A stretch of DNA of 64,000 bases from Cucumis sativus (taxonomy: Eukaryota > Streptophyta > Magnoliopsida > Cucurbitales > Cucurbitaceae). A model generated the notes under the pieces. That model saw only the letters and a program-made list of their open reading frames with translations. It searched no databases and had not been told where the DNA came from. The stretch spans positions 30,784,408 to 30,848,407 of the forward strand of contig NC_026657.2 in the NCBI RefSeq assembly GCF_000004075.3, written 5' to 3'. Position numbers and translations under genes: made by a program. Of this stretch, positions 11,856-23,653 are shown piece after piece; within the stretch, counting starts at the first letter, position 1; each line of letters opens with the position of its first letter.

Positions 11856-12868
11856 ACTCTCAAAGCTTCATTTTTCAAGCCTTGCAGAAGTAGCTTCACT
11901 CGATCTCCAATTCTCTTCATCTTCTCTCATTCTTTCTGGTAACTTCAATAATAATGGTTGCTCTGTTTTCTGCGCCATTGAAGCTTAATTCTTGTTTTTG
12001 AAAAAAAAATAAAATTAGCATTTAATTTAAGCACTTAATCAAAATAATCAGTAGTATTTTTTTTTTTTTTTTTTTGACGACTTTAAGTACATAGTGGGGT
12101 AGAGATTTGATATAGGTGTTCATTAAGCTAAATTGTTAAGAAAAATTGGGCAGGATGGGGTGTTGTTTCATGTTGATTTCAATGTGCCTTTTGATTTTTA
12201 GTTATGGAAGAGATTAAAAGGAAAATAGTAATGAAATTAAGGAAGGTAGTGTAATGGGGTTTTGGTATTAATAATAACCTATTAAAGTTGATAACTTCCA
12301 AGTTGTTTTTTATTCTCTTTTGCTTTGATTGTAATTTACCTTTTATGGTACTTGTTTATTCCTGTATTATTTTAATTTTGTTTCCTTCTTTGAAGTATAA
12401 GTGGGATCTGATGTGGAATAAAATTTCTTTTAAAGAAAAACACAAACTTTTGTTCTTCTCAAGTACATATTTGACATTTCATCATACTTTTCGAATCTTT
12501 ATATATTTCAATTTCTCAATAAAATTGGTGAGGATTATTGTGATGTTGAAGTATGTAATGTTTGGATTTCAAAATTTCCAATACTTTTCCATGAGCATGT
12601 TTTTTTTTTTTTTAATGTACGGATCTGTTCATACGAGTTTAATCAAATTATTCAATATATATATAATCTATGTTATAGGTTGATCTCCATCTACAAATCA
12701 ATAGTTTTGATGATCATCTTAATCATTGGTAGTTTGTAGGTCGAAAATTTTAATTACAATTTTGAAGGTAATTAAGTGTCATGTTTTTCCTTTTTTTTTT
12801 GGTCCTTCATTAATGTTGCAGCTTCAAGCTTGTCGCTAATCTTGGAATAGACTTCAGAAGAAGAAACA

Positions 12869-14937
12869 ATGGTTGTAAAAGAATCAGACATGATTTCACA
12901 TGATGAAGTGGAATCGCCATTACAGTCTGAACAACAGCTCAAGCAACATAGATTCTCTTCTCTTGGAAGGCAATCCTCCATTTACTCACTCACATTGGAT
13001 GAGTTCCAACATACACTTTGTGAGAGTGGCAAAAATTTTGGCTCCATGAACATGGATGAGTTCCTCACCAGCATTTGGACAGCAGAGGAAAACCAAGCAA
13101 TTAACGCCAGCCAATCGGGGACGGCCGTCGTTGCTGCTGTGGCAGCATTGAGCAATGCTCAGGGTCACTTGCCGGTGAGCGGAGGAGCGTCTATGGAGAA
13201 ACGCAACATAGAGAAGCAAGCAAGCCTACCTCGCCAAGGTTCGCTTACACTTCCTGCACCCTTGTGTAGGAAAACTGTGGATGAGGTTTGGTCCGAGATA
13301 CATAAGAGTCAGCAGGGGAGGAATCACAATAGCAACAGTGGTAATGCCAACTCTCAGAATCCGGAATCTGCCACACGCCAACCGACGTTTGGGGAGATGA
13401 CACTGGAGGATTTTCTGATCAAAGCTGGAGTTGTTCGAGAACATTGCATTGGGGGAGGAGTGCCGCAGCCATTGCCACCGTCCCAGCAATATGGTATGTA
13501 CCAGAATAGCAACCACACCATTGGTGCTGGTTATGTTTCCAGGCCTATTATGGGACTCAATACATCTGCAGCTGGTGGTGGTGCTAGTGGTAATGCCGCT
13601 GCTGGTGGCATTACAACGTACCAACCAGTTCCTCAAGGTGGTTCTACTATTGGAGATACATCAGGATTTGCTGGCAATGGTAAAAGAAACAGTGTGTTCT
13701 CATCACAGCCTCCACCTGCAGTGTGTTATGGTGGAAGAGTGGTGAACGGTGGCGGAGGTGGTGGTGGGGGAGGAGGATATCCACCTGCTCAACCGATGGG
13801 GTTGGCAGCGCCTGTAAGTCCAGTATCCCCAGAAGGAATGTGTACAAATCAGGTGGATAGCTCAAATCAATTTGGGTTGGACTTGGGTGGGTTAAGAGGT
13901 AGGAAGAGGATAATTGATGGGCCAGTTGAAAAAGTTGTGGAAAGAAGACAAAGAAGGATGATAAAGAATAGAGAGTCAGCTGCAAGGTCTAGAGCTAGAA
14001 AACAGGTGCATTTTTCTTTTTCTAGTACAGCTTTGATAGTTATTCAGTAAAATGGCAAGAAAATGCATTTTCATCCCTACTTTGAAACAGGCCTACACAG
14101 TAGAGTTAGAAGCAGAGTTGAACCAATTGAAAGAGGAAAATGCTCATCTTAAGCAGGCCTTGGTAAGTATCACATGAACACATTTGATATCTCAGATTTT
14201 TATTGCCAACTATTGTAATCCTAATAAGATTTTATCTTCTTCTTTTTATAACAATTAACAGGCAGAGCTTGAGAGGAAGAGAAAGCAACAGGTACCTTTT
14301 CTAAAACAACTGGCTATTGACTGCTCCATTCCTAACCTGATACAATTTCAAGCAATATTAAGTAGGATAGAATTGCATTTTATTTCCTTATGATATGAAA
14401 ATAAATGCACGATTGACATTTCAAATAATAACTGCTATATCTCTTCATGTGTAAAATTTATGTACATCTAAAAATTGTTGCATAGCATCTATCAGCATAC
14501 GTGTTTGGCAGCTGTAAAGATATATACTGGTCACCTGATATCTCTCTCACTTCGAATGTATTGCATCTTTAAAGAAAGAAATTCAAGGAAATAAAATTTG
14601 TAGTTAGATCCTAATCTTGTAATCAATGTATGCAAATTTTATTTCCTTGAAGTTCTTTCTTTAAATTTCAAGAACACAGTAAAGTCGTCCCTTCAACATC
14701 TTTCTCAATCCAAGAGTTTGACCTGATTGCCACAATGATCATGATGTCTTTTAAAAACATGGATTTGAGCTGCATCTGTCCTTCAACAGTACCTTCTTTA
14801 AAATATCTGAGATTTAACTTTGCTGTTACCCTACATTTTTGCAGTACTTGGAGGAAACAAAGAATTTTCATACGAAAGCACAAAGAGCAAAGGAAAAGCT
14901 TCGTGTAATGAGGAGAACTTTGAGCTGTCCATTGTGA
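12869..14937 (+). CDS. ABI5: ABI5-type group A bZIP transcription factor
   Basis: Coding exons are 12869-14005, 14091-14162, 14262-14291 and 14845-14937, giving 443 aa (Arabidopsis ABI5 is about 442). The conserved phosphorylation domains follow in order: C1 around residues 32-75 (RQSSIYSLTLDEFQ, GSMNMDEFLTSIW), C2 around 118-147 (RQGSLTLPAPL), C3 (PTFGEMTLEDFLIKAG), the bZIP basic region at 367-379 with invariant N367 and R375 (NRESAARSRARK), a leucine zipper, and C4 at the end (MRRTLSCPL, putative 14-3-3 site). Near residue 290 there is a poly-Gly run. RQxS motifs are SnRK2 targets in this family. A nuclear activator of ABA-responsive genes in seeds. Adjacency to FtsZ2 and to the hydrolase matches Arabidopsis ABI5 rather than ABF or AREB paralogues. 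A leader intron spans 11939-12821. Confidence 0.93.
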
Positions 14938-16100
14938 AAGAAAATGTTCAAATGTTCCGGTCATGCTTATGGCAACATGGAACGCACTTAAGTAGTTAGC
15001 AGATAACTTCCAAAGGGTCACAGGAAAACCTCGTGCATGCAGGAAATCGAGAACTCGGCATCTTAGAGAGCAGAACATCTAGTAGGAATTTGAGCTGCTC
15101 GTCATAATTTTCTTCATTGACTCAAATCTTGTACTGATGAATGGCCTAGCAGTACAAGATTTTGACTTTGCTTCCTTATGGATTCGTCGAGGTTTTGTAA
15201 TGAAGTAGATAGGCATAATCTGCATAAAATCTGATAAATCTTCCGGTCTTTGTAAGCTATAAAGATTAGAATAGAGAATGAATCACCTTTGCGGTATCAT
15301 ATTTTATCTGGTTTCGATTGGTTCAAAATCTGAACTTCATAGTCTTACAATCAATTTATCTAACTTGGGTTCTACACTTTTTCTATTTTTCAATATTTGG
15401 ATACCTTCTCAAGATCTCAAAATTAAAAAAAAAAAATCAATCTAACAAAATCAAATTTAATCATTACTCTAATTTTTATTTTTCTCTCTTCTTTCATTTC
15501 AATATAGGAGCCAGAAAGGTTTCCAATTCTGTAAAAATAGCATCTATTACCATTTAGCAACAAATTGAAACTGGAAAGAACTATTTGGCTTTGGCATATC
15601 CATGACATAAAAACAGTTACAAATACATAACAAGTAGTAGAAAATGGGGGGTTATTATTGAGTAAAACAACTAAGATGATGATGACAGGTTTGATTTTTT
15701 CGGTGGTCTTTGGCCCAAAGAGTGTAGGATAAATGTCAGTCATGGAGCAAAATCTCATGGGAAAGCAACAGTAAAAAAAATATTTCTTGTTAGCAGGGGA
15801 ACACATGCATCTCTTAATGCCTCGGGCATTTGGGTCAAAGGATAGCATAACATCGGTAAAATGTCAAGTGCAAACATTGTTATGTAAAAAAAGATCAAAA
15901 GAAGGAAAGCCAATAAGAAATATTAGTAGGATGGTAAGGAAAACAGAGATCTTATTTCTTTCCAAGAACATATGGATTTACAATTGCTTGAAGTTAAAGA
16001 TAGAGAGGAAAACATACTTTTCATAACTTCGATGATGATGACAATTCTGGAGACAATATACCTAAGTAGTTACATTTGCGCTTCCGCAGTTGCCTAAATG
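14938..16100. other. ABI5-like 3'-UTR and spacer
   Basis: The 3'-UTR probably extends to about 15300. The rest is AT-rich. Around 15560-15850 lies the region downstream of the minus-strand F-box pseudogene, possibly its old 3'-UTR. No gene is recognised. Confidence 0.5.
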
Positions 16101-17274
16101 CTATTCGAAACCAAACTGGACCTCAATATGCAGATATTTTCTCATAAGTTCAACGAAATATGTGATGAAGTGAGCTAAGTTTTGGCATTCCTCGTGGTTA
16201 TTAATCTCTGATACAGCCCCACAAATTATCAATTTCTTCAACTTAGGGCATTTTTCAAGAAGTTTAGCCACCCAGTTAGAGAAGGGATCGCTAGTGTCGC
16301 TCCATCCAAGTTCTAGTATGGTCACATTCTCCATCTGAAAGGATTCCCGAAAGTTATGATGAAAGGTTCCATGCCTTGGATAATAATGCAAAGATAAATA
16401 GCTTAACTTGGAGAAAGAGATGGAAATTGAGTACAAATCCACATCTTCATCACTATAATCACATGCTGCACCTCACATCCGAAGCAAAACTGCAGACGTC
16501 CATAATTTCATATGTTCTTGCCTACGTTCAGTTGGAAACCACTAAAATCGTCTATCTTCAAGACTCATTAGAGTTGCTTTTCCAATGAGCTCAAAAATAT
16601 GTATAGCACATTCTTTTAAATGTAAAATTTCAAGGGTATCAAGCTCTAGAGTGAACTTCTATAAACCGAGGTTTCCAACAAAGATATCCTTCAATGGAGA
16701 ACTGCTATGTTCCATTGCTGTCTGCGTATCTGACATCACAAGTTCTGGGTTAATTAGAGCGAACTTTTCAAGCTTGAGACAAACTGCAAGAAGAAGGTTG
16801 CAGATATGATGATATTACTGAGAGATAGATATTTCAAGCAAGAGAACTTATGATACGTCGGTTCAATGCCGCTTATCGAATTATTAGCCTTTCCAGTTTT
16901 TGTCCACCACACTTATCAATTACATTGATACTTGGAATAGTCTTCACATTATAGTGAAGTCAACAGATTGTGTCTCTCGTACACATGAGCCAAGAAATCA
17001 ACGAGAAGAATGCATCTACATCATCATCCATGAAAATGGACAAGTTCTGAAGTCCAGTGGTCTGAGGTATTGTTTGTGTTATAATAACTTCCAAGGTTCA
17101 CGTTGAAATTTCATCAGGATAAGGCCAAACATTCGAGTTGAAGGTCAAAGAATGGAGGTGATTCCGCCAAGCCTATCTCCATTTCTTATAAGTAACCGAA
17201 GCAATCACCGCATCTCTAGCAGATTTTAGATGAGAAAGTATGTTTCCAATAACTTCAACTGGTAAGTGTTCCAT
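16101..17274 (-). pseudogene. F-box/LRR-repeat pseudogene (At1g67190-like)
   Basis: Read on the minus strand from an ATG at 17274, the sequence encodes an F-box start MEHLPVEVIGNILSHL followed by SARDAVIAS, then a TAG stop inside the K-W-R-stop-A-W-R stretch where the family has Glu. Further on, family phrases such as TQTI, TGLQ, SWLM and GGQKLE recur but are interrupted by stops and frame changes. The last 113 codons (16101-16442) are still open and give the typical C-terminus with ENVTILELGW, CPKLKKLIICG, HEECQNLA and a final VQFGFE. The parent would be an SCF ubiquitin-ligase substrate receptor with leucine-rich repeats of about 419 aa. The multiple lesions make this a pseudogene. It is not a fresh retrocopy, since a leader exon and intron are recognisable. 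Confidence 0.85.
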
Positions 17275-17582
17275 GTCCAGTTACAGCAAGAGAAAATGAA
17301 GACTCTGTGAGCTGGATATTACCCCAATTTAGGAAAAATCAAAGAACTTCCCTCATAAAAACTTACCCATGAAATATTAGGAAGTAAGCAACAAATCAAA
17401 CTCTGAATTCACCACAGGAAAATCCAGAGTAAAACAATAGGAATGATCAACACAAACGATCAAAAGAAGGGGCAGTAGAGTACTGCAGAGAAGATTTAAA
17501 CTGTATCAGTTGAAGAATTGAGGTACCTACAAGAATTAACAAGATAAGTTCAACGAAGAGCAAAAAATCTGCACAACTTACC

Positions 17583-17740
17583 TCAATGCAAGAATGAGAA
17601 TGATTTTGAAGAGAATTTGAAGCCACTGTTGGAGGAATCGAACTGATAACGCGAAGTGGGAAAGGAATCTCCAAGAAAGAAGATGAAAGCCACAGCCACA
17701 GCCACAGATGAACGGAGAATAGAAGCTGTTTGCAACCACC
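17583..17740 (-). pseudogene. relic 5'-UTR exon and intron donor of the F-box pseudogene
   Basis: On the minus strand a C/T-rich stretch resembling a plant leader ends in a good splice donor, GCATTGAG|GTAAGT (junction at 17583/17582). The matching acceptor expected just before the F-box ATG reads CTTGCTGTAA, so the AG seems lost. This supports decay of a once spliced gene rather than a processed copy. Exact ends are uncertain. Confidence 0.4.
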
Positions 17741-17746
17741 TATCAA

Positions 17747-19013
17747 TCAATGGACAAATCATAAGATTGTGGAGGAGGGAGAAATAATCAAAACATCAAA
17801 TTTTTCTTATTTTACGTAATGAATTGTCAAACCAAAAATTCAGTCACTAACATTAATAAAAAAAATTGAAATTCAGTAAGCTTTTCTTTGTAAAAGAAAT
17901 GAAAACTTAAGACATTAATGTAACATACGCCTTATTTTAATATCCTTTTATGTACAAACCCCACATGAAGCTATAGTATTGCTTTTTGCTTTTTTCCTTT
18001 TTCTACTGTGGTTTCTCCCTCACTTTTTTCTTCCTTTGCTTCTTCTTTTTCGCCGGCGTCTTCTTCGGTGCAAGAAGCTCCCTTTGGACCAACTTCGGTG
18101 AGGTTTGAGCAATAGAGACCAAAATTGAGACTGAAGGAGAGGAAGAGTGACCGAGACCGAGATTGAGCAAAAGTAATATATTTTAGTAATTAATTTTAAG
18201 TGAAAAATCATCCAACATTCCGGGTCATCGTTAGGCGGACTCAAAATTCGGGCCTTGAAATACTTAGCCCAAATGTGAGTCAAAATCTCTTGGTTGGTTA
18301 ATAGGACACTTTTCCTCAATCCATTTCTGCTTTTTTAGCACTGTATACCCACAAATCGCCTTCCTCCCAAAAGCTAGTGGTCAATTCTTCTACCTTCTTG
18401 TTCACATGGGTTTTGTTGCCTTTCCTCAAGATTTTCTCATAATGGCGCAAAGAATCTAAGCTACCAACAGTCACTCCTCCATCATTTCCATTTCACACTC
18501 CAACTCCAACTCAAATGCTTCATATTCTGCACTTTTCTCTGGTACACTTATCTTGAATTCAGTTGCATTTCTCAATTTCTTGCATTCTGTTATTGTCAAG
18601 GAGGCTTGCATTATTCTGATAAATGTGTAGCTCACATTGGTTTCATTCCAGTTTTCTTCCGTTTCATACTCGCATAGAGCTTTCCGTAACTAAATTGCTT
18701 CGATTTGGTGTTTGTTTTTATCTCGAGTTTTTTTTTTGGGTACTCATTATTTATCTTTTGTGAGCTAAAGACACACTTTGGATTATCTTTTCTCGTATAT
18801 TTTCTATATTGTGCAATCCACAGAACCTTTTTTTTTTTTTTTAATGTCTGTCAAGTTAAGATAGATTATCTCAGTGGTTCATTTGCTTTCAATTGATTAT
18901 TTGGTTTTTGCGAACAGGCATTGGACGAGAGGTTTGTGTTGGAGTTGGGATTTTAATCCGTTAATTTTTTTTTCTCATAAGTGAACTTTAGAATTTATAT
19001 TGACCATTTTGTC
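17747..19013. other. spacer and FtsZ2 5'-leader with intron
   Basis: 17747-18320 is AT-rich with no accepted gene. From about 18330 a C/T-rich FtsZ2 leader begins. A donor at 18542 (CTCTG|GTACA) and an acceptor ending at 18917 (GAACAG) define a likely 5'-UTR intron of about 376 nt. The leader then continues to the ATG at 19014. Confidence 0.5.
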
Positions 19014-22000
19014 ATGGCAAGTTGTACGTCCGTACATTTTGCTCTTTCTGATGGTCGAAACCCAGTTGGCGTTTTAAATGTTCTTGGAGGAAGATTATCA
19101 ATGTCAAACGACAATTCCTTAGGAAGATTCGGGTGTGTTAAAATGCAAGAAGAAGGGAGTGGGTTTGTGGGTGTTGGCCAAAAGTTAAGTCTGCGTAAAT
19201 TCAAATGTGCCTCTGCCTCCCATTCTCACAGTGTCAACTCATATCCAAACAGAGACCCTTTTCTTGAACTACACCCTGAAGTTTCAATGCTTAGAGGAGA
19301 TGGGAATATTATGTCAGGTAGCCCAAGACAGGATAGTTCAATTGAAAGTAACACAGAGAGTTTGGGAGACAAAACCAGTCCAAGTAATTACGGTGAAGCA
19401 AAGATTAAAGTCATTGGTGTCGGAGGTGGTGGGTCAAATGCAATCAATCGTATGATAGAGAGTTCAATGAAAGGCGTGGAGTTCTGGGTTGTCAACACGG
19501 ATGTTCAAGCTTTGAAAATGTCCCCTGTGCAATCCGAGAATTGTCTTCAAATTGGTCGGGAGCTTACGAGGGGTCTTGGAGCTGGTGGGAATCCAGAGAT
19601 TGGAATGAATGCTGCCAATGAGAGCAAGGAAGCTATTGAAGGGGCACTTTACGGAGCAGATATGGTTTTTGTCACTGTAAGTTCACATTCGCATTGCTAT
19701 TTATCTCCCATCATAGTTCGTTTGTGTGAATTTGAACACTTTTCTTTTTCAATGAACTTATCTGAATTGAAATGACGTATGGGACTGATAATTGAAGCAT
19801 CTCATTGTGGAAATAGTGTTATATGTGATCCGGAATATACGTTCGGTCGAATTGCTAATAAATCTAATTGTGGAAGTGCTAAAGCATGAGATATATTGGA
19901 TATATTTTTCTGACTGGAGGGGAATTGTCTGTCTCTATTTGCAGGCTGGAATGGGTGGAGGGACAGGAACTGGTGGTGTTCCAGTTATTGCAAGTATTGC
20001 CAAGTCAATGGGCATATTGACAGTTGGAATTGTTACGACTCCATTCTCTTTTGAAGGACGAAGAAGGACAGTTCAAGCCCAGGAAGGAATTGCCGCTTTG
20101 AGAGACAATGTTGATACGCTTATAGTCATTCCAAATGACAAGCTGTTGACTGCTGTTACCCAATCAACAGCCGTGACAGAAGCATTTAACCTTGCTGATG
20201 ATATTCTTCGGCAAGGTGTTCGTGGTATCTCTGACATAATTATGGTATGTAGTTAGCAAGAAAGTTGAACAAGATTTTGTTTCAGTCATTCTTTTGCATG
20301 AAGCCATGATCAATGTCAAAGGTTTTCTCTTACAAAAATTTGAGAACATGAAATGTTTTCTGCTGTGAAATTTCTGGTAAAATTTGAAGTAAACCTGAAA
20401 TAACACAATACCATTTGATTGCCGAAGTTAGTTTATTAACGGAAAGTAGTTTGCGACAAGAAAAATTGTTTGAAAGATATTTCTCTGTTCATATTTGTGA
20501 GGTTATCAAAATCTAAAGAATTATTACTAAACTACTTAAAACTCTTTTAGATGATGCCTACATGGACGATAGTGCCATTTCCAAAATTACTTGAATTCTT
20601 ATCTTTTAGTGGAAGGAGACGCACATTACTCCTTTGTGTGAAAAGCTATCTCAAACAATGTCATAATGTTAATCCATCTTCAAAGCATTGAGCAAAGTAC
20701 ATATGTATCAAGTTTTGAGTCGTAGCCTGTGCTAATATTTCTTATAAATTTACTTTTTAAAAATGATTAAGTTGCTCCGATTCATAAGGGTAGCCTGTAC
20801 TATTCAGATACCAGGACTCGTCAATGTAGATTTTGCTGATGTTCGAGCCATCATGGCAAATGCCGGTTCTTCGTTGATGGGAATAGGAACTGCAACTGGT
20901 AAGCGTAAGACCAACAATTTCTTTCAAGTTTCAGAATACTATTTATCTTATCCAAAAAAAAAAAATCTTCAGTATTTGAAGGCTTATATAGAAGCCTTTG
21001 CTTTTGACTGCATACTTAACTTTATTATTGCAATTAGTTATTATGCAATTTTTATTTGAAAATGTCATTTTTCAAATCACCCTGAATTGATCTTATGGTC
21101 ATTGAGGGCAATGAAAAAGAATGAAGAGCTTAGTAGTAATAGGCTCAAACCATGATAACCATGTACCTTGAGATATAATATCCGACGATATTTCTTGAAA
21201 GTCAAATATAATAAGTTTATTGTAAATTTTGGTGTAAGGTATGCCAAATTGACATGAACACTAAGAGAAAAAGCTGTTTTGGGGTAAAATTAGATGCAAC
21301 TTCTCTATTGTATGCCTCTTGTAATTGTATATATACGGTAACTCCAATAATCTAATTGTTGAATCAGTTGAGACTTATAATAATTTTTTGAAGAAAAAAG
21401 GAAGTGTTTCTTACAATATTGTTCCCTTCGTTGGGGTTACATAGCTGTAAATGAGGTTTTGGCGATCTAAAGTTTGTAGCTCCCAGTGAATATTATTCAA
21501 GGAGATTGTTGTTACTGACAAGTCTGCTAAAATCATAAAGGGGTACCTAGTGGTAAGTGTTTGGGACGTTTCAGGGTCACATTTTCAATCTCCACGTTGA
21601 AAATTCAATAATATAAAACTCTTGTTGTCTCTTGGAACTGGCTTTGGGACGGGCTAAGTCCTTCTAGAGGGAGATTAGTGACCCTGAGTATAATACAAAG
21701 AGTCAGACCTTTGATACTTGGGCTATCCAAAAAAGATAAACCACAAGGCTGAGGGAAGGCGTAGGGAATGTCGGCCAGGTGGTGTCTGCATGTTTTGTTT
21801 ATTTCCCTGGATATGAAATCATATTCCAGCTATTTTCTCAAATGTGGATTTAACCAGGTCGGTGCTTCTATTGGTGTAGGGAAGACTAGGGCAAGAGATG
21901 CTGCTTTAAATGCCATCCAATCACCATTACTTGATATCGGTATTGAGAGAGCCACTGGTATTGTATGGAACATTACCGGAGGAACCGATCTGACCTTATT

Positions 22001-23653
22001 TGAGGTAATAATTCATCCCTATTTCTTTCTCTCTCTCTCTCTCTCTCTCATTTTCTTTTTTCTTTTCCTGTATTAATGTTAAGTATAAGGGAATAGAATG
22101 GATGAACTTCATCCACTGCCTAAAATTAATAAAGAAGACTCTTCACAATATCCTCTTACTGTAAAATGTATGGTTCCTATCAGTGCAAATCCGTTCCCTT
22201 GCGATTTTCATTTGGATGATAAAGAATTATCTGATGGTAGCCAATGCTTGACTGTAAGCAATTGTAATCCTTCCACCTCAAAGTTGATCCTCACTAAAAG
22301 ACAGGATATGGGAAGTGTTATTGGTGGATAATTTTTTTTCTTTGCATCCCTTGTCTGTTTACAGTTGAAAACTGTTCTCAACTTTCACGGTCTTGTTTAT
22401 CTAAAACCATTAATATCATTATCAACCATACTGTTCTTTTTAAAGTAATTTATTGCTTCTTAGAATGGAAGTTTGGATTGCTTTTGGCTGAAACCAACTC
22501 CAACCAACATTATTAGATAGAATGCTAATGGGTTTTCTTTTCCTTTTTCCTTTTTTTTTTTCTTTATTAAAGGAGTGATTGCCCAACGAAATCCAACCAC
22601 CAAAATAACTGAAAGTCTAAAACCAAACTGAATCAACAAAATGCATCAAAATAAAACTAACAAAGTAGAAACCGAAACACTTCAGTAAGATTTATGGTGT
22701 TTCAGCTTGCAATCCAATCTCCAGTTCTGGTTGTCTAGATGAATAGCCAAATGTCAGTTGCCTGTTACGTCTATTTACAAATGTGCTAATCACACAGGTC
22801 AATGCTGCTGCTGAGGTCATATATGATCTTGTAGATCCATCTGCCAATCTAATATTTGGAGCAGTTATAGATCCATCAATCAGTGGTCAAGTAAGTTGTT
22901 TAAAACTTTGGTTAGTTCTGACATATGCAGTTCTACCATAAGTTAGACTCTTCATTTTTTGGTACATGTTGGAAAGGGTATAAATTAGCATCTTTAAATA
23001 ATTGAATTAAAGTAAGTCGATTCACTTGGTTGAAGCAGTTCCATCATGTTTTCAACTTTTCTTGATGTTGTCAAAATTTAGATTGACATTTACTGTCCAG
23101 CAAGTCTAGATGATATTGGTTTTGCCTGCCTAATTCTATAATAGTGAATATTAGTTTGTTCATCCAGAAAAAAAAGGAAAAAACTATGCAATTTGAGAAT
23201 TATATTGGTGAGAATAGACTAACGTCTTAGAATGGCAACAACAATGGAGCCAAATAAAATAACTTCTTTGGTTCATTCCACAGGTTAGTATAACTCTTAT
23301 AGCTACTGGATTTAAACGCCAAGAAGAGAGTGAAGGGAGGCCCTTTCAGGTACGCTCTGTCTCTAACTTTCATCGACCCCGAAAACGTTCTGAAAAGTAT
23401 ATAAAAGATCAACCAAGCAAAGCTATGATTCAACCTTTCACAAAGCTCGAGAGTTGAAATTACTTGAAATCTGCCACCACTCCAATGCTTGTAGTTTGTA
23501 TTATGTTCTAGTGTCTACCTGCAGGTGAGTCAGCAGGCACGGGGAGAAACCACGTATGGAATAAATCGAAGTCCTTCTTTTGCTGATGGCGGTCTTGTTG
23601 AAATCCCCGAGTTCCTGAAAAAGAAAGGCCGATCACGCTATCCTCGGGCTTAA
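19014..23653 (+). CDS. FTSZ2: plastid division protein FtsZ2
   Basis: Seven exons: 19014-19676, 19945-20244, 20808-20898, 21880-22004, 22798-22890, 23284-23349 and 23525-23653, giving 488 aa (Arabidopsis FtsZ2 proteins are 473-478). FtsZ is a tubulin-like GTPase forming the stromal Z ring of chloroplast division. Residues 1-~125 are a Ser-rich transit peptide and linker; then come GVGGGGSNA (136-143), NTDVQAL (161-167), the GTP signature GGGTGTG (225-231) and the NxDxxD synergy loop (N327, D329, D332). The tail [18 protein letters not shown] (471-488) is the FtsZ2-specific C-terminal peptide that binds ARC6; FtsZ1 lacks it, which settles the subfamily. The in-frame GTG 11 codons upstream is not used as start because the first ATG is at 19014. 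Confidence 0.96.
21541..21600 (+). mobile_element. SINE-like tRNA-derived head in FtsZ2 intron 3
   Basis: Within intron 3 the sequence has a box A-like TACCTAGTGGT (about 21544-21554) and, about 35 bases on, a box B-like TTTTCAATCTCC (about 21581-21592), the spacing of an RNA polymerase III promoter. The body may continue to about 21760. Boundaries and target duplications were not found, so the call is tentative. Confidence 0.4.
22026..22050. repeat. (TC)n microsatellite in FtsZ2 intron 4
   Basis: An uninterrupted TC dinucleotide run directly after the donor side of intron 4, followed by a T-rich tract. A simple length-variable repeat. Confidence 0.8.

Noticed and set aside
13226-13985. Frames on the minus strand and in other frames over the bZIP gene
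   Set aside because: Shadows of the well-supported ABI5 coding exon.
18020-18319. 99-codon frame on the minus strand near the FtsZ2 promoter
   Set aside because: Ends in an Arg/Lys-rich run from a simple CTT-like tract, with no family resemblance.
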